In this document: positions 17,622 through 17,746 of the stretch, piece after piece
Position numbering within the stretch: position 1 is the first letter of the stretch
Layout of the letters: every line of letters starts with the position of its first letter
Notes under the pieces: model-generated
Databases searched by the model: none
What the model was told of the DNA's origin: nothing
What the model saw: the letters and a program-made list of their open reading frames with translations, nothing else
Assembly (NCBI GenBank): GCA_023410295.1
Contig: JAEYPY010000227.1
Span: forward strand, 1 to 17,746
Reading direction: 5' to 3'
DNA: 17,746 nt
Source of the DNA: Pseudomonadota bacterium
Lineage (GTDB): Bacteria > Pseudomonadota > Alphaproteobacteria > Caulobacterales > Aquidulcibacteraceae
Made by a program: the position numbers and the translations under genes

Positions 17622-17746
17622 GCCGTTTGCTCCTTCGCGCGGACGCCGAGGATGCGGCAGATGGCGAGCGTGAGGTCGGCGCGGTTGAGGGTGTAGAAGT
17701 GGAAGTCCTTGACCCCCTCGGCCGAGAGACGCGCGCAGAGTTGCGC
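17618..17746 (-). CDS. metF: 5,10-methylenetetrahydrofolate reductase, C-terminal end only
   Basis: The last 129 nt encode, on the minus strand, 42 residues and a TGA. The segment GVKDFHFYTLNRADLTLAIC followed by RILGVR is the characteristic MetF C-terminus, with the NRADLT folate-site motif. MetF reduces methylene-THF to methyl-THF, the methyl donor for the MetH pair just downstream. The stop overlaps the metH1 ATG by 4 nt. The rest of the gene, and the operon promoter, lie beyond the window edge. Confidence 0.88.
   Translation of the reverse strand, partial: AQLCARLSAEGVKDFHFYTLNRADLTLAICRILGVRAKEQTA

Overview
The window looks like a chromosomal segment of a GC-rich alphaproteobacterium, most likely of the Caulobacterales/Hyphomonadaceae kind. 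The basis is the metF-metH1-metH2 cluster with a split cobalamin methionine synthase, the RpoE-ChrR (ECF11-type) sigma/anti-sigma pair, the gloB/methyltransferase divergent pair and strong GC bias at third codon positions. Species assignment is inference. I see no phage, IS, CRISPR, rRNA or tRNA. Most of the window is ordinary housekeeping and envelope genes; the most interesting part is the stress-regulatory locus at about 1.4-5 kb.

Region 1 (1-4937): on the minus strand, an ECF sigma factor (rpoE, GTG start at 2623) overlaps a ChrR zinc-cupin anti-sigma factor by 4 nt. A DUF1624 multi-pass membrane protein follows. Divergently, on the plus strand, lie an FAD-dependent amine-oxidase-like oxidoreductase and a DUF1365 protein, a pair belonging to the RpoE regulon in Rhodobacter-type bacteria. 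The intergenic region carries two promoters of the form TGATCC-N16-CGTA, one per strand with identical spacing. Their -35 boxes form one 15-bp palindrome (2713-2727). This is a compact switch in which the sigma factor would fire both itself and its target operon. The promoter position excludes the longest possible sigma start.

Region 2 (4885-8795): a DUF885 metallopeptidase-like lipoprotein runs convergent to, and overlaps by 53 nt, the DUF1365 gene. Upstream of it on the same strand are a PII signalling protein and a degenerate SAM methyltransferase. Glyoxalase II (gloB) is divergent from the methyltransferase, with a 7-bp tandem repeat between them.

Region 3 (8808-13870): two unrecognised exported proteins, a large two-domain M16 metalloprotease lipoprotein (only the first half catalytic) ending in a strong hairpin, a palindromic REP-like intergenic element, and a basic hypothetical protein.

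Region 4 (13912-17746): the methionine/one-carbon operon, transcribed on the minus strand as metF (only its C-terminal 42 residues are in the window), metH1 (homocysteine methyltransferase half) and metH2 (folate, cobalamin and reactivation domains). Both junctions have 4-nt ATGA overlaps. MetF makes methyl-THF, and the two MetH halves use it to methylate homocysteine.
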